Source: Streptomyces sp. cg36 (GTDB lineage Bacteria; Actinomycetota; Actinomycetes; Streptomycetales; Streptomycetaceae). From it: a stretch of DNA of 64,000 bases. Positions 40,803-50,107 of the stretch are shown here, in pieces (the stretch's first letter is position 1; every line of letters begins with the position of its first letter). The position numbers were made by a program, and so were the translations under genes. The notes below the pieces were generated by a model, which was not told the DNA's origin, searched no databases, and worked only from the letters and a program-made list of their open reading frames with translations. The stretch spans positions 620,001 through 684,000 of the forward strand of contig NZ_CP163520.1 of NCBI RefSeq assembly GCF_041080675.1, in the 5' to 3' direction.

Positions 40803-42074
40803 TCAGATGCGGCTGTCGTCCACGGCGGGGACCCAGCGCGCGTCGTTGCCGTTCAACTGCGCGTCGCCGGTCAGCGAGCGGCGCAGCTTGGGCGCGGGGG
40901 CCGGGGCCTTGCCGCAGAACGCGGGCTCCAGGGTGTTGGTCAGGGCCTGGGTGACCGTGCCGTTGTTGGAGGCGTTGGCGAAGAGCACCACCGTGCGCTT
41001 GCCGTCCCGGGTGGTGAAGGTCTGCGTCTGGTAACCCTGCACGATGCCACCGTGGCCGAGTACCTTGCCGCAGGTGAGAGCGATCTCGCGGACCCCGAGG
41101 CCGTAGCTGACCTTGGCCGTGGGCGTCGGCAGGACGCTGGTCATCTGCTTCAGCGACTCGTCGGAGACCAGCCCGCCGGAGCTGCCCGCCATCACCGTGG
41201 TCATGAAGCGGTCCAGGTCGCGCGCGGTGGAGACCACGCCGCCCGCGGCCCAGATCCACGACGCGGTCTGCTCGGTCGAGTCGAGCAGCGGCTTGCTGCG
41301 GTCGTCGTTGGTCAGGTACCCGGTGACGTGTGCGCCCGCGATGGCCTTCGTGGGCACGGTGAACGACGTCTGCCGCAGCTTCAGCGGCTCGAAGATCTGC
41401 TCGCGCAGGACATCGGCGTACGGGCGTCCGGTCAGGTGCTCGACCGCCAGGCCCATCAGGAAGAAGTCGGTGTTCGAGTACGAGTACTTGGTCCCCGGCG
41501 TGTACTGCAGCCCGTGCTTCACCGACATCGCCACGAGGTCCTTGGGATCGTAGACGTTGTTGCGGATGCGCTTCTCGAAGGCGTCGGTGGTCTCCTCACC
41601 GGCCTGCTCCAGCAGGTCGTTGGTGTGGTCGTACACACCGGCGCGGTGCTCCATGACCTGACGGGCCGTGATCGCCCAGCTGTCGGGGACCGTTCCGGCC
41701 GGCAGGTAGTCGCGCAGCGGCTTGTCCAGGTCCATGCGGCCCTGTTCGACGAGACGCATCACCAGCACGGACGTGAACATCTTGCTGTTGCTGCCCACCC
41801 GGAAGCGCCAGTCGGCGTTCATGGGCGTGCCGTCCAGGTTGGCCTTGCCGGCGGTGAGCGTCCGGTTGAGCTCGGGGTTGCCGTGGTCCCGGATCACCGC
41901 GAACGCGCCCGGCGCCCCCGAGTCAAGGACGCGCTGCAGCCCGTCCCGCACCCCGGCGAGGTCCGGGTCGTTGCCCTGGGCCTGCGCACCCGTCGCCGCC
42001 ACCGCGCTCCCGGCGACGAGCGCCACCGTGGCGGCGAGCGTGGTCACCGAACGCGCGAGCTTGATTCCAGCCAT
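40803..42074 (-). CDS. Secreted serine hydrolase, DD-peptidase/beta-lactamase family
   Basis: 423 residues with a signal peptide (about 1-33, cleavage AQA-QG). The three active-site motifs are present: SxxK as SNSK (Ser95-Lys98), YxN as YSN (199-201) and the HxG-type third motif HGG (341-343). The pattern and length match Streptomyces R61-like D-alanyl-D-alanine carboxypeptidases and related esterases (class C beta-lactamase fold). It likely trims peptidoglycan peptides or binds beta-lactams outside the membrane. A 442-bp upstream gap holds its promoter and a gene remnant. Confidence 0.9.
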   Translation of the reverse strand: MAGIKLARSVTTLAATVALVAGSAVAATGAQAQGNDPDLAGVRDGLQRVLDSGAPGAFAVIRDHGNPELNRTLTAGKANLDGTPMNADWRFRVGSNSKMFTSVLVMRLVEQGRMDLDKPLRDYLPAGTVPDSWAITARQVMEHRAGVYDHTNDLLEQAGEETTDAFEKRIRNNVYDPKDLVAMSVKHGLQYTPGTKYSYSNTDFFLMGLAVEHLTGRPYADVLREQIFEPLKLRQTSFTVPTKAIAGAHVTGYLTNDDRSKPLLDSTEQTASWIWAAGGVVSTARDLDRFMTTVMAGSSGGLVSDESLKQMTSVLPTPTAKVSYGLGVREIALTCGKVLGHGGIVQGYQTQTFTTRDGKRTVVLFANASNNGTVTQALTNTLEPAFCGKAPAPAPKLRRSLTGDAQLNGNDARWVPAVDDSRI

Positions 42075-42234
42075 ATGTGAAGTACCTCTGTTTCCCGGGG
42101 GCTTGTCCGCTGCCCCGGAGTCGTAGCGTCCATACAGGTGAAGATCGTATAGGGACGTACGGGGCGGACCGGCCCACTACCGCACGGACCCCCACGACCA
42201 CCTCCCGCGACTGCCCCCGGCGGCGGGCAGCGCG

Positions 42235-42267
42235 ATGCCCCCGGAGCCGAACCCGCTCCGGGGGCAT
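42235..42267. terminator. Hairpin in the 42075-42517 gap
   Basis: ATGCCCCCGGAGC (42235-42247) pairs perfectly with 42255-42267 (13 bp, seven-base loop). It lies just after the SpaA-like remnant on the minus strand and probably terminates that transcript and read-through from the L,D-transpeptidase gene. Confidence 0.8.
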
Positions 42268-42304
42268 GTGTGGTCAGCGGCCGATGGCCGGCGCGTCAGC
42301 GCGG

Positions 42305-42445
42305 TCAGCGGTCGATGGCGGGCGGGCGGCAGCCCTCGGGGACCGCCGTCTCCCGCAGGTGGTACGTGCCTCGCGACAGACCCGGTGACGTCCACGGATC
42401 CGTCCGCGCGGGCGGCGCGGGCGCAGGTGGTCGGGGTGTGGCGAC
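42305..42445 (-). pseudogene. Possible remnant of a SpaA/prealbumin-repeat gene
   Basis: Read on the minus strand, one frame ends ARGTYHLRETAVPEGC..PPAIDR-stop at 42305; GTYHLRETAVPEG is the closing motif of SpaA-type domains and nearly equals [13 protein letters not shown] in the protein at 44454. The matching upstream part (TTCARAARADGSVDVTGSVA) lies in a different frame, so a frameshift near 42372 would be needed to join them. No start codon or full domain is present. It looks like a decayed copy or relic end of a surface protein; chance similarity cannot be excluded. Confidence 0.4.
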
Positions 42446-42517
42446 CACTGGTGAGGTCCGGTCAGTACGAGGGCGCCGTACGCCGGAAGCGGTTCACCCG
42501 GACCGCCCTTCGGGGCG

Positions 42518-43219
42518 TCAGGTCGCGGGCTTGCGGCCCCAGATGAAGACGGCGTCGCCGAGGTCGACGGTGTTCCACAGCACCCGGGCGTTCTCCAGCT
42601 GGAGGTTGATGCAGCCCGCCGAGCCACCGCCGTTGAAGAGGTCGCCGTACACGCCGTGGAACGCCTGGCCGCCGGAGAAGTACTGGGCGTACGGCATGGG
42701 CGCGTTGTCGTAGAGCTCCGAGTAGTCGTCGAGACGGCGTTCGGTGATCTCGTGCCAGCCGTCCCGGGTCTGCTGGCCCCAGCGGCCGGTGCGCACCGCC
42801 ACCGCCGGATAGATCACCCGGCCGTCGCGCTGCACCCAGAGCAACTGGCGGCCGAGGTCGACGCAGACCAGCCGTCCCGCGTGGCGCGGGCACTTGCCCG
42901 CCTTGTTGGGGGCGCGCCGCTCCTCGACCACCAAGGTGGCGCGGTAGGTGGCCAGGCTGGCGTAGCCGTCCGCCGGGCTGATGCCGTTGCGCTCCTGGAA
43001 GGTGCGGATCGCGGCGCAGTCGGCGGCCGACTCGCGCCCGTCGGCGGGCAGGTGGAGGTACTGCTCCAACTGCCACTGGTACGGGCCGGTGTCGGCGGTG
43101 CACGCGGGCGCGGCAGCCGCGGGCGCGGTCGCGGCGGCGGGAGTGGCCAGGCCCAGCGCGCAGGCGGCGAGCGCGCCCAGGAGCATCGGCAGGCGGGAAC
43201 GGCGTATGCGGGCGGTCAT
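42518..43219 (-). CDS. Secreted L,D-transpeptidase with peptidoglycan-binding-like N-terminus
   Basis: 233 residues from ATG 43219, eight bases after GGAG. A signal peptide covers about residues 1-38. Residues 40-100 look like a peptidoglycan-binding segment (YQWQLEQYLHLPADG, CAAIRTFQERNGISPADGYAS). The YkuD catalytic domain follows with RLVCVDLGRQLLWVQRDG, FHGVYGD and the active-site GGSAGCINL (Cys near 202). Such enzymes make 3-3 cross-links in peptidoglycan and resist most beta-lactams. It lies beside the DD-peptidase-like gene, both on the minus strand. Confidence 0.92.
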   Translation of the reverse strand: MTARIRRSRLPMLLGALAACALGLATPAAATAPAAAAPACTADTGPYQWQLEQYLHLPADGRESAADCAAIRTFQERNGISPADGYASLATYRATLVVEERRAPNKAGKCPRHAGRLVCVDLGRQLLWVQRDGRVIYPAVAVRTGRWGQQTRDGWHEITERRLDDYSELYDNAPMPYAQYFSGGQAFHGVYGDLFNGGGSAGCINLQLENARVLWNTVDLGDAVFIWGRKPAT

Positions 43220-43419
43220 GACGGGCTCCAGGTCGCTGTCCTGCGGCGACGGCGTCCCGTACCGGCGCCCTGCGGCCATTCGAGCACGGCACGCCGCGCG
43301 CCGCCCCGGCGTGTGGGCCATCCGGGTGCCGCCCCGGACCGGCCGGGCGCGGCTGAACGGCCGACCCGGCCGTGTCACACCCGCTCGTACCGCGCGGCCG
43401 ATGGTGTGCTGAGCCGGTG

Positions 43420-44184
43420 ATGGGACAACCGAACCGCCGGGCCGTGCGCCGCGGCGGGTGCGCCGCGCTGCTCGCGGCCGGGCTGCTGCTGGGCACGACG
43501 GCGTGCGGAGCCGACGACGGGGCCCGGCCGGTGACCCTGGCGGAGGCCCAGCGGCTGTCGCTGGCACGGCTGTCGGTGTACGAGAGCGGCCCGGCGGCCG
43601 TCCGGCTGCGGGTCCCCGTGGCGGACACCGACATCAGTGTGGAGGCGGTCGTCGACTACGCCGCCCACCGCGCGTCCGGCAGCTACCGCGCGCTCGGCCA
43701 CGAAGGCAGGCTGGCCTGGGACACGGCCGCGGTGTCGGTCTCCCCCGGGGAGGCGTCGGCCCGGGCCGGCGGCCGGATCCGCTGGTCCCACCGCTCCTAC
43801 ACCCACGACCCGCTGGACCGCGCCCTGCGGCTGGTGCTGGCCCTGGGCAGCGACCACCCGGAGAACGCCCAGCTGCTGGCGCGGTCGGGGCCGAAGTGGC
43901 TGGGCGAGGACCGGATCGGGCGCCGGGCCTACACCCGGTTCGCCGGACCCCGGCCCGCGCGCCCGTCGGTCGGCCTGGGCAGGCGCGCCCCCGAGCCGTC
44001 CGGGCCCGCCGACCCGGCCGCCCCGCCCGTCACCTACTGGGTCGACGGCACGGGTTCGCTGGGGCGGGTGGAGGCGCGGCTGATGGGCGCCGGCGAAGAG
44101 GCGACGACGGTGGACTTCACCGGCCGCCGCGCCCCGCTGCCGCCCGGCCCCTGGCCGTCGCCGGTGGCTGCGCCGTCGGGCTGA
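43420..44184 (+). CDS. Hypothetical lipoprotein
   Basis: 254 residues from ATG 43420; an adjacent GTG (43417) is equally possible and neither has a clear ribosome-binding site. Lipobox GTTAC at about residues 24-28. The mature part has a LppX/LprAFG-like feel (VRLRVPVADTDISVEAVVDYAAHRASGSYRA, VSVSPGEASARAGGRIRW, VTYWVDGTGSLGRVEARL, TTVDFTG), a single half-barrel of antiparallel strands. I cannot name its family with confidence. Divergent from the L,D-transpeptidase gene. Confidence 0.72.
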   Translation: MGQPNRRAVRRGGCAALLAAGLLLGTTACGADDGARPVTLAEAQRLSLARLSVYESGPAAVRLRVPVADTDISVEAVVDYAAHRASGSYRALGHEGRLAWDTAAVSVSPGEASARAGGRIRWSHRSYTHDPLDRALRLVLALGSDHPENAQLLARSGPKWLGEDRIGRRAYTRFAGPRPARPSVGLGRRAPEPSGPADPAAPPVTYWVDGTGSLGRVEARLMGAGEEATTVDFTGRRAPLPPGPWPSPVAAPSG

Positions 44185-44453
44185 GCGGCCGGACCCGCTC
44201 GGCTCACCGCCGCCCGGCGCCGGCACCGGACACCCCGTCAGCGTGGGCCGTCCGGGCGGACCGTTCACGGGGCGCGCGGGGGCCGTCGCCGCGCGCGGCA
44301 TGGAGCTGTGCGCGGCCGGGCCGGGGGGCGGCTCTGGTCCTTTGCGGTGGTCTTCACCTGCGACACCTGCCGGGTCGGGGGGCTGCGGCCGCTCCCGTGT
44401 GACGCTGACCCCGAAGGGGGATCATCTGACTGCTCGAGGAGCTGATTGTTCCG

Positions 44454-46643
44454 GTGTTCCGTGTCTCCCAGGTCCGCCCCGGCGTGAGAGCGCTCAGGCT
44501 GCTGCTGACCGCGGCCGTGGTGTCGGTGGGCGCCCTGCCCGCGTCGGCCTCGGCCGCGCCCGGCACGCCCTCGCCGATGTCGGCCGCGAGGGCCGCGCTG
44601 GCCGCCAAACCCCTGCCCGGCGGGCTCGGCCCATGCGTGCCGGGCGTCTGTCCGCCCAACGGGGTGTACCCACCCATCAACAACGACCCGATCAGGTTCC
44701 GTGACAACGGCATCAACGTATACGTCGGCGGTGACTTCCTCGTACGCGAGAAGGCCGCCGAGGCCGAGGGCCGGGTCGTCGTGCTCGGCAAGTTCGACCA
44801 GAACAAGGCCGCGGGCGTCAGCGGCATCTACAACGTCGGTGAGGCCGGGGTCGGCTCCCGGGTCGCGCCGCCGGTCGGCGCCGACTGGCTGACCACCGGG
44901 GGCGACATCACCGTCGCCGCCGGACAGCGGCTGCTCGCCGAACAGGGCGTCGTACGCCACGCGGGCGCCGTCAGCGGCACGATCCTCGCCCAGCGGATCG
45001 AACGCGACGCGGAGGCGGCCCGGCCCTACCGGGCGCTGCGCGGCGAGCTGACCACGGCCAGCCAGTGCTACGCGCACCCGGACGGCCGGCCGCGCCCCGC
45101 CACCGGGACCGCCACCCACTCGGGCGGGCAGACGCTGTTCACCGGTGACAACACCTCGAAGCTCCAGGTGTTCAACGTGGACTTCGACATGCAGGGCGCC
45201 ACCGGCGGGCAGGAGGGCATCGCGTTCCGGAACATCCCGGACGGGGCGACCATCCTGATCAACGTGGTCGGTACGCAGCGGACCATCAACACCTACAGCG
45301 GCACGATCGACGACTCCAGCGACTTCAACAAGCTGCGCAACCGGCTGCTGTGGAACTTCCCCGACGCCACGTCGGTCGACCTGAAGGGCACCGGCCAGTT
45401 CCAGGGCAGTGTGCTCGTCGGCAACCAGGCGTCCACCACGACGCTGACCCTGCCCGGCATGAACGGGCGCATGTTCACCACCGGGTCCCTCACCCACAGC
45501 AGCCCGGCCTCGGGCGGCGGCGGCCAGGAGATCCACAACTACCCCTTCGAGGGCGACCTGCCCGACTGCGGCACACCGGTGCCCACCGAGGGGAAGGTCA
45601 AGGTCCTCAAGACGGACGAGGCCACCGGCAAGGCGCTGGCGGGCGCGGTCTTCGAGCTGTGGCACGAGACCAACGGCGTCCCCGGACTCCAGACGTCGGG
45701 TGCCGACGCCGATACCAAGGTGGGCGCCGCCTGCACCACCGAGGCGGCAGGGACCTGCGAGCGCACGGTGCCCGTCGGCACGTACTACTGGCGGGAGACC
45801 AGGGCGCCCCAGGACTACCTGCTGCCCAACCCCGACGTCTTCGGCCCGCTGGTCCTCACCGAGGCCAACGCGGAGCGGGGCGTCACGGTGACCGCCCACA
45901 ACCGGCACCGGCCGGTGGAGCCCACCGAGGGCGACGTCAGCGTCGTCAAGAAGGACGCGTCCACGGGCAAGCTCCTGTCCGGGGCGGTCTTCGAGCTGTG
46001 GCACGAGACCAACGGCGTCCCCGGACTCCAGACGTCGGGTGCCAGCGCCGACACCATCGTGGGCGCCGCCTGCACCACCAACGGCTCGGGGCTGTGCCGC
46101 CGCACGGTCGCGCTGGGCACCTACTACTGGCGCGAGACCAAGGCGCCGGACGGGTACGACCTGCCCTCCCCGGCGGTCTTCGGCCCGCTGGTGCTCACCC
46201 CGGCCAACGCCGCCCAGGGCGTCTCGGTGGACGCCCGCAACACGGTGCACGCCATGCCCGAGCCCAGGGGGTCGATCACGGTCGCCAAGACCGACCAGCA
46301 GAGCGGTGACCCGCTGCGCGGCGCGGTGTTCCGTCTGTGGCACGAGACCAACGGCGTCCCCGGGCTCCAGATGACGGGCACCCACCCGGACTCGGCCGTC
46401 GGCTCCGGGTGCGCCACCAGCGGCGCGGGCCGGTGCGTCTTCGGCGACCTGCGGCTCGGCACGTACTACCTCCAGGAGACGGCCGTGCCCGAGGGGTACG
46501 AGCGTCCGAGGAACCCCGTCACCGGCCCCTACCAGGTGACGGCGTCCAACGCCGCCACCGGCGTCACCGTCCGCCTCGCCAACAAGCGCGGTGAGCCGGA
46601 CAAGGGCAAGGGCGGAAAGGGAGGCAAGGGAGGCAGGGGCTGA
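44454..46643 (+). CDS. Surface protein: choice-of-anchor A domain plus three SpaA repeats
   Basis: 729 residues from GTG 44454, with GAGGAG about 13 bases upstream. After a signal peptide (to about residue 37) comes a choice-of-anchor-A/collagen-binding-like beta-helix domain to about residue 375 ([47 protein letters not shown]). Three SpaA/Cna-B prealbumin-like units follow, each with [16 protein letters not shown], GTYYxxET.AP.GY and a Lys near the start and Glu in the E-box that normally form an isopeptide bond. The end is [12 protein letters not shown] with no LPXTG or membrane helix. Repeats one and two share a nearly identical ~57-bp stretch (45645 and 45986). Likely an adhesin or matrix protein. 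Confidence 0.9.
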   Translation: MFRVSQVRPGVRALRLLLTAAVVSVGALPASASAAPGTPSPMSAARAALAAKPLPGGLGPCVPGVCPPNGVYPPINNDPIRFRDNGINVYVGGDFLVREKAAEAEGRVVVLGKFDQNKAAGVSGIYNVGEAGVGSRVAPPVGADWLTTGGDITVAAGQRLLAEQGVVRHAGAVSGTILAQRIERDAEAARPYRALRGELTTASQCYAHPDGRPRPATGTATHSGGQTLFTGDNTSKLQVFNVDFDMQGATGGQEGIAFRNIPDGATILINVVGTQRTINTYSGTIDDSSDFNKLRNRLLWNFPDATSVDLKGTGQFQGSVLVGNQASTTTLTLPGMNGRMFTTGSLTHSSPASGGGGQEIHNYPFEGDLPDCGTPVPTEGKVKVLKTDEATGKALAGAVFELWHETNGVPGLQTSGADADTKVGAACTTEAAGTCERTVPVGTYYWRETRAPQDYLLPNPDVFGPLVLTEANAERGVTVTAHNRHRPVEPTEGDVSVVKKDASTGKLLSGAVFELWHETNGVPGLQTSGASADTIVGAACTTNGSGLCRRTVALGTYYWRETKAPDGYDLPSPAVFGPLVLTPANAAQGVSVDARNTVHAMPEPRGSITVAKTDQQSGDPLRGAVFRLWHETNGVPGLQMTGTHPDSAVGSGCATSGAGRCVFGDLRLGTYYLQETAVPEGYERPRNPVTGPYQVTASNAATGVTVRLANKRGEPDKGKGGKGGKGGRG

Positions 46644-46650
46644 TACCGCT

Positions 46651-46693
46651 CCGGGGGCGCGCGGGCCGGTCCGTCCGGCTCACGCGCCCCCGG
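46651..46693. terminator. Bidirectional terminator hairpin
   Basis: CCGGGGGCGCG (46651-46661) pairs with CGCGCCCCCGG (46683-46693), and the loop contains a smaller GGCCGG/CCGGCT stem. It overlaps the stop of the convergent ATPase gene. Confidence 0.75.
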
Positions 46694-47753
46694 GCCGGTC
46701 CGCCCGCCCGAGCAGGGCGAGGCGGCTCGCCGTGCGGTCGGCGTCGCGCGTCGCGGCGGGGTCGTCGGCGTAGCCGGTCAGGGGGTCGGAGCCGATGAGG
46801 ATCAGGCGCAGGTCCCGGTCGCAGGCGACGTCCACGAGGTTCGCGAACCGCTGCCGGCCGTCCGCGGTCGCCTCGGCGAGCGGGGGCAGGCCGTCCAGGA
46901 CGAGCGTGCCGAAGACCTCGGCGAGCGCCAGATAGTCGGGCACCGCCGTCGGCGTCTCGCACAGCACGTCGAAGCCGAACCACACGAGGTCGCCGCGGAC
47001 CGCGCGGGCGGGCAGCTCCCGCAGATGGGCCGGGACCGAGGCCGCCTCGGCGGGCGTCGGGACGGGAAGGCCGAGGGCCAGGGGTCCGGCGTCCCCGACG
47101 GGCAGGCACAGTCCGGCCGCGAATCCGGTTCCGCCCGCGCCCGGCGCCGCGGCGAGACGGCGGAAGTCCACCGGGCCCGAGACGTCCAGGACGTCCATCC
47201 GCTCCTCGATGAGGGCGATGGTCGGCTCGAACAAGTGGTGGTAGAGCGGATTCGGCATCAGTCCGGCGGGCGGGTGGTTGGACGTGGTGACCAAGGTGAT
47301 GCGCCGGTCGAGCAGGGTGCGGAAGAGCCGGGCGATCAGCATCGCGTCACCCGCGTCGTGCGCGTGGAACTCGTCGAAGACCAGGACCCTGCTGTCCCCG
47401 AGCAGCTCGTCCAGGGCGCTGTCGACGGCGCTCTGCTTGTCCTGGCGGGCGCCCGGCCGGACCACTCCGTCGTGCAGGCGCCGGAAGAAGTCGTGGAAGT
47501 GCAGACGGCGTTTGCGGCCGGTCGGCAGGCCCTCGTAGAAGGTGTCCACCAGCCAGCTCTTGCCGCGGCCCACCGGCCCCCAGACGTACAGGTCGCGGGG
47601 TGGTCTGGGAAACGTCCAGACCGGCCGGGCGAGTTCGCCCGCCAGCCGCGACAGCCGCTCCACGGCGGCCCGCTGGGCCGGGGCGAGGACGAAGCCCCGC
47701 CGGGTGGCCGTCTCGTGGAAATGGTCGCGCATCGCCGCTTCGCGCTTGTGCAC
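46680..47753 (-). CDS. zapE: ZapE/AFG1-like cell-division ATPase
   Basis: 357 residues from GTG 47753, seven bases after GGGGAG; an internal ATG at 47732 is an alternative. P-loop GPVGRGKSWLVDTFYEGLP (Walker A near residue 60), RRLHFHDFFRRLHD (family signature), Walker B RVLVFDEFHAHDAGDAM and LVTTSNHPPAGLMPNPLYHHLF are the hallmarks of the AFG1/ZapE family. ZapE binds FtsZ in E. coli under stress; AFG1 in mitochondria helps degrade proteins. The length fits bacterial members. Its first residues and the C-terminal NAL domain are normal. Confidence 0.9.
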   Translation of the reverse strand: MHKREAAMRDHFHETATRRGFVLAPAQRAAVERLSRLAGELARPVWTFPRPPRDLYVWGPVGRGKSWLVDTFYEGLPTGRKRRLHFHDFFRRLHDGVVRPGARQDKQSAVDSALDELLGDSRVLVFDEFHAHDAGDAMLIARLFRTLLDRRITLVTTSNHPPAGLMPNPLYHHLFEPTIALIEERMDVLDVSGPVDFRRLAAAPGAGGTGFAAGLCLPVGDAGPLALGLPVPTPAEAASVPAHLRELPARAVRGDLVWFGFDVLCETPTAVPDYLALAEVFGTLVLDGLPPLAEATADGRQRFANLVDVACDRDLRLILIGSDPLTGYADDPAATRDADRTASRLALLGRADRPGGA

Positions 47754-47846
47754 CGTACTGCTCCCCCGTGCCGGAAAGGGCCATGATCGCATCGGGAACG
47801 GGCCCGGCCACGGGCGGGGCGCGGGCGGGGGTTCATGGGCAGCCCC

Positions 47847-48779
47847 TCAGCCCGCTTCGGTGAGCAGCGTCGCCAGGTGGTCGGCGAACGCGGTGATCCA
47901 CTCCAGCTCGGGGCCGCCGCGGGCTCCGCGGAAGCCGTGCCGGCGCGCCCAGAACGCGGCCTGCACGGCGTGCAGTTGGGACCAGCGCCAGACGCGTTCG
48001 CGGTCCACCTGCGCCGCCTCGGCGAACACGTCGACCACCCGGTGGGCGGCCTTGCCCAGGTCGTCGGCCCCGACGAGGGCGAGCGCGCGCGACTTGAGCA
48101 GGGTGCCGCCGTCGTGGGCGGGGTCTCCCGCGTACCCCTTGGGGTCGACCGCCAGCCACGGTTCGCGCTCGGCGCGCAGGATGTTGCGGGCGTGCAGATC
48201 GCCGTGGACGAGGGTGTCGGGCTGGACGCGGCCCAGGTCGCGTACGGTGTCGAGGGCCGCGTCCAGGACCCGGGGCGAGAGGGCGTGCGCCAGCTCGTCG
48301 GCGTCCTTGCGGAGCTCCGCCTCCCAGTCGTCCGCCCGGTCGCCGAGCCGCGGCAGGGCGGCCGGTGCGGGCACGGCGAGCCGATGGCTCAGCCGCCCGG
48401 CGACGGCCACCACCTCGTCGCCGTCCACGAGCTGTTCGAGCGTCGTGGGGAGCGCCCGCTCCAGCAGCATGGCGAAGCGCGTGTCGTCCCGCTCGTACAG
48501 CCGGACCGCGCCGCGCCCGCCCCATGCCTCGAACGCGTCGGGTTCGTGGACGTTGCCGGGGTGCGGGAAGGAGACCTTCAGCACGGCGGCCCCTTCGGCC
48601 GGCCGCCGCACGGGGACGATGACGCCGACCCCGCCGTGCGTGACGTCACCGTCCGGCACGCACTCCCACGTTTCGAGCAACTCATCGACGATCAACGGCA
48701 GTTCCGCGAGCCAGGCCGATCCCGCCTCGCCCTCGCGCTCGACGGTGGTCCGCGTGAACTCCTCGGGTGTCACGATCAT
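47847..48779 (-). CDS. APH(6)-type aminoglycoside phosphotransferase-like kinase
   Basis: 310 residues, close to the 307 of streptomycin 6-kinases. The catalytic loop is LVHGDLHARNILRAER with Asp194 in HGDLH (192-196), and the metal-binding AVDPKGYAGDPAHDGG with Asp212 is exactly the APH(6)/StrA-like pattern; GGVGVIVPVRRPAEGAAVLKVSFPHPGN forms the ATP-binding N-lobe. It may phosphorylate streptomycin or hydroxyurea-like compounds at a hydroxyl group, but related genes exist in many streptomycetes without a known resistance role. Confidence 0.9.
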   Translation of the reverse strand: MIVTPEEFTRTTVEREGEAGSAWLAELPLIVDELLETWECVPDGDVTHGGVGVIVPVRRPAEGAAVLKVSFPHPGNVHEPDAFEAWGGRGAVRLYERDDTRFAMLLERALPTTLEQLVDGDEVVAVAGRLSHRLAVPAPAALPRLGDRADDWEAELRKDADELAHALSPRVLDAALDTVRDLGRVQPDTLVHGDLHARNILRAEREPWLAVDPKGYAGDPAHDGGTLLKSRALALVGADDLGKAAHRVVDVFAEAAQVDRERVWRWSQLHAVQAAFWARRHGFRGARGGPELEWITAFADHLATLLTEAG

Positions 48780-48984
48780 CCCGGCACCTTACGCGCCATC
48801 GCTCCCCGCCCGGAAAGCCTCCCTGCCCACACCTCCCATGACACCCCCTCACCCCACTGCCGCGTCACGCGAACCACATCCCCCTCGGCTCTTCCCCCGG
48901 CCCCACTTTCCTTGTTACGATCCGATCCGGTTCGAATCGAAATCTCGATCGGCCGCCATCGGACTCGACGAAAGGCTCACGGTC

Positions 48985-49371
48985 ATGCTGCGTGTCAAGG
49001 ACTTCGACCACCTCGTCCTCAACGTCCAGGACGTCGAGCGCGCCCTCGCCTTCTACACCGACACCCTCGGCCTGGAGCCGGTCCGCGTCGAGGAGTGGCG
49101 GGCCGGGAAGGTGCCCTTCCCCTCCGTCCGGGTCAACGCGAACACCATCATCGACCTGTTCGACCGGCCGCGCGGCGAGTCCAACGTCGACCACATCTGC
49201 CTCGTCGTCGAACCGCTCGACTGGCAGGAGGTCATCGACGCGGGCCTCCTCACCGTCACCGAGGGCCCCGTGCCGCGCTTCGGCGCGCGCGGCTCCGCCA
49301 CCTCCGTCTACGTCCAGGACCCGGAGGGCAACACGGTCGAGCTGCGCTGGTACCCGCAGGACGCCGAGTGA
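48985..49371 (+). CDS. VOC-family (glyoxalase-like) protein
   Basis: 128 residues from ATG 48985, after GAAAGG. The two beta-alpha-beta-beta-beta halves are visible: RVKDFDHLVLNVQDVERALAFYTDTLGLEP with His9, and VDHICLVVEPLDWQEVIDAG with a second His, ending YVQDPEGNTVELRWYP with a conserved metal-binding Glu. Family members are glyoxalase I, dioxygenases and antibiotic-binding proteins (bleomycin/fosfomycin type). It is translationally coupled to the TetR gene downstream, whose ligand it may modify or bind. Confidence 0.9.
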   Translation: MLRVKDFDHLVLNVQDVERALAFYTDTLGLEPVRVEEWRAGKVPFPSVRVNANTIIDLFDRPRGESNVDHICLVVEPLDWQEVIDAGLLTVTEGPVPRFGARGSATSVYVQDPEGNTVELRWYPQDAE

Positions 49372-50015
49372 GCGCGGCGGCGGGACGGCCCCGGGACCCG
49401 GCGATCGACGCAGCCGTCCTCGCGTCCACCCTCGACATCCTGCGCGCCGACGGCTACTCGGGCTTCGCCCTGGAGGCCGTCGCCGCGCGGGCGGGGACGA
49501 CCAAGGCGGCCATCCGCCGCCGCTGGCCGGTGCGGCAGAACCTCCTCATCGACGCACTGGCCTCGATCCTGGACATCCCCCCCGTCCCGGACAACAACTG
49601 CACCCGCTGCGACCTCATGCAGACCGTCGAGCTGCTGGACGAGGCGCTGCACGAGCGGCTGCCCCGGGGGGTGCTCGCACCACTCGTCGCCGACTGCTCG
49701 CGGGACGCGGAGCTGCACCGCAGACTGCTGGACGTACTCGTACTGCCCAGCAGGCGCGCGGCCACCTCCGCCGTCGAACACGCCCTGGGGCGGGGGGACT
49801 TGCGCCCGGACGTGGCACCGCACGTCCTGGTCGACCTGCTCGCCGCCTCGGTCTACCAGCGGGCCCTGCTCGGTGACACCGCCGCCCGTCCCTCGGCGGC
49901 CGACGTCGTGGACCTGCTGCTGCGGGGGGCCGCCGTGGACTTCGAACGGCTGGTGCGCATCAGCCGGACCCCGGCCCACCTGCGCGGCCACCCGGACGGA
50001 CACACACCGTCCTGA
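49368..50015 (+). CDS. TetR family regulator
   Basis: 215 residues from GTG 49368, overlapping the VOC gene stop (GTGA). The HTH is VLASTLDILRADGYSGFALEAVAARAGTTKAAIRRRWPVRQNLL. The C-terminal half matches the TetR_C_16-like ligand domain (PLVADCSRDAELHRRLLDVLVLPSRRAATSAVEHALGRGDLR). As an operon partner of the VOC protein it probably controls their shared promoter (region 48905-48960, with a TTACGAT box and several CGAT steps). No separate binding site is clear. Confidence 0.9.
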   Translation: MSAAAGRPRDPAIDAAVLASTLDILRADGYSGFALEAVAARAGTTKAAIRRRWPVRQNLLIDALASILDIPPVPDNNCTRCDLMQTVELLDEALHERLPRGVLAPLVADCSRDAELHRRLLDVLVLPSRRAATSAVEHALGRGDLRPDVAPHVLVDLLAASVYQRALLGDTAARPSAADVVDLLLRGAAVDFERLVRISRTPAHLRGHPDGHTPS

Positions 50016-50107
50016 CCTGGGGGTACACCGCGCACCGCGCCTCGCCGCATGCGTACCATCTCGGTCTGCGGGGGCGCATCGGACTCCCGGCAGCGGGAGA
50101 GGGAACC

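Noticed and set aside
41000..46650. Mobile element or integrase-mediated island
   Set aside because: No transposase, integrase, terminal inverted repeats or tRNA attachment site were found anywhere in the window, despite the accessory gene content.
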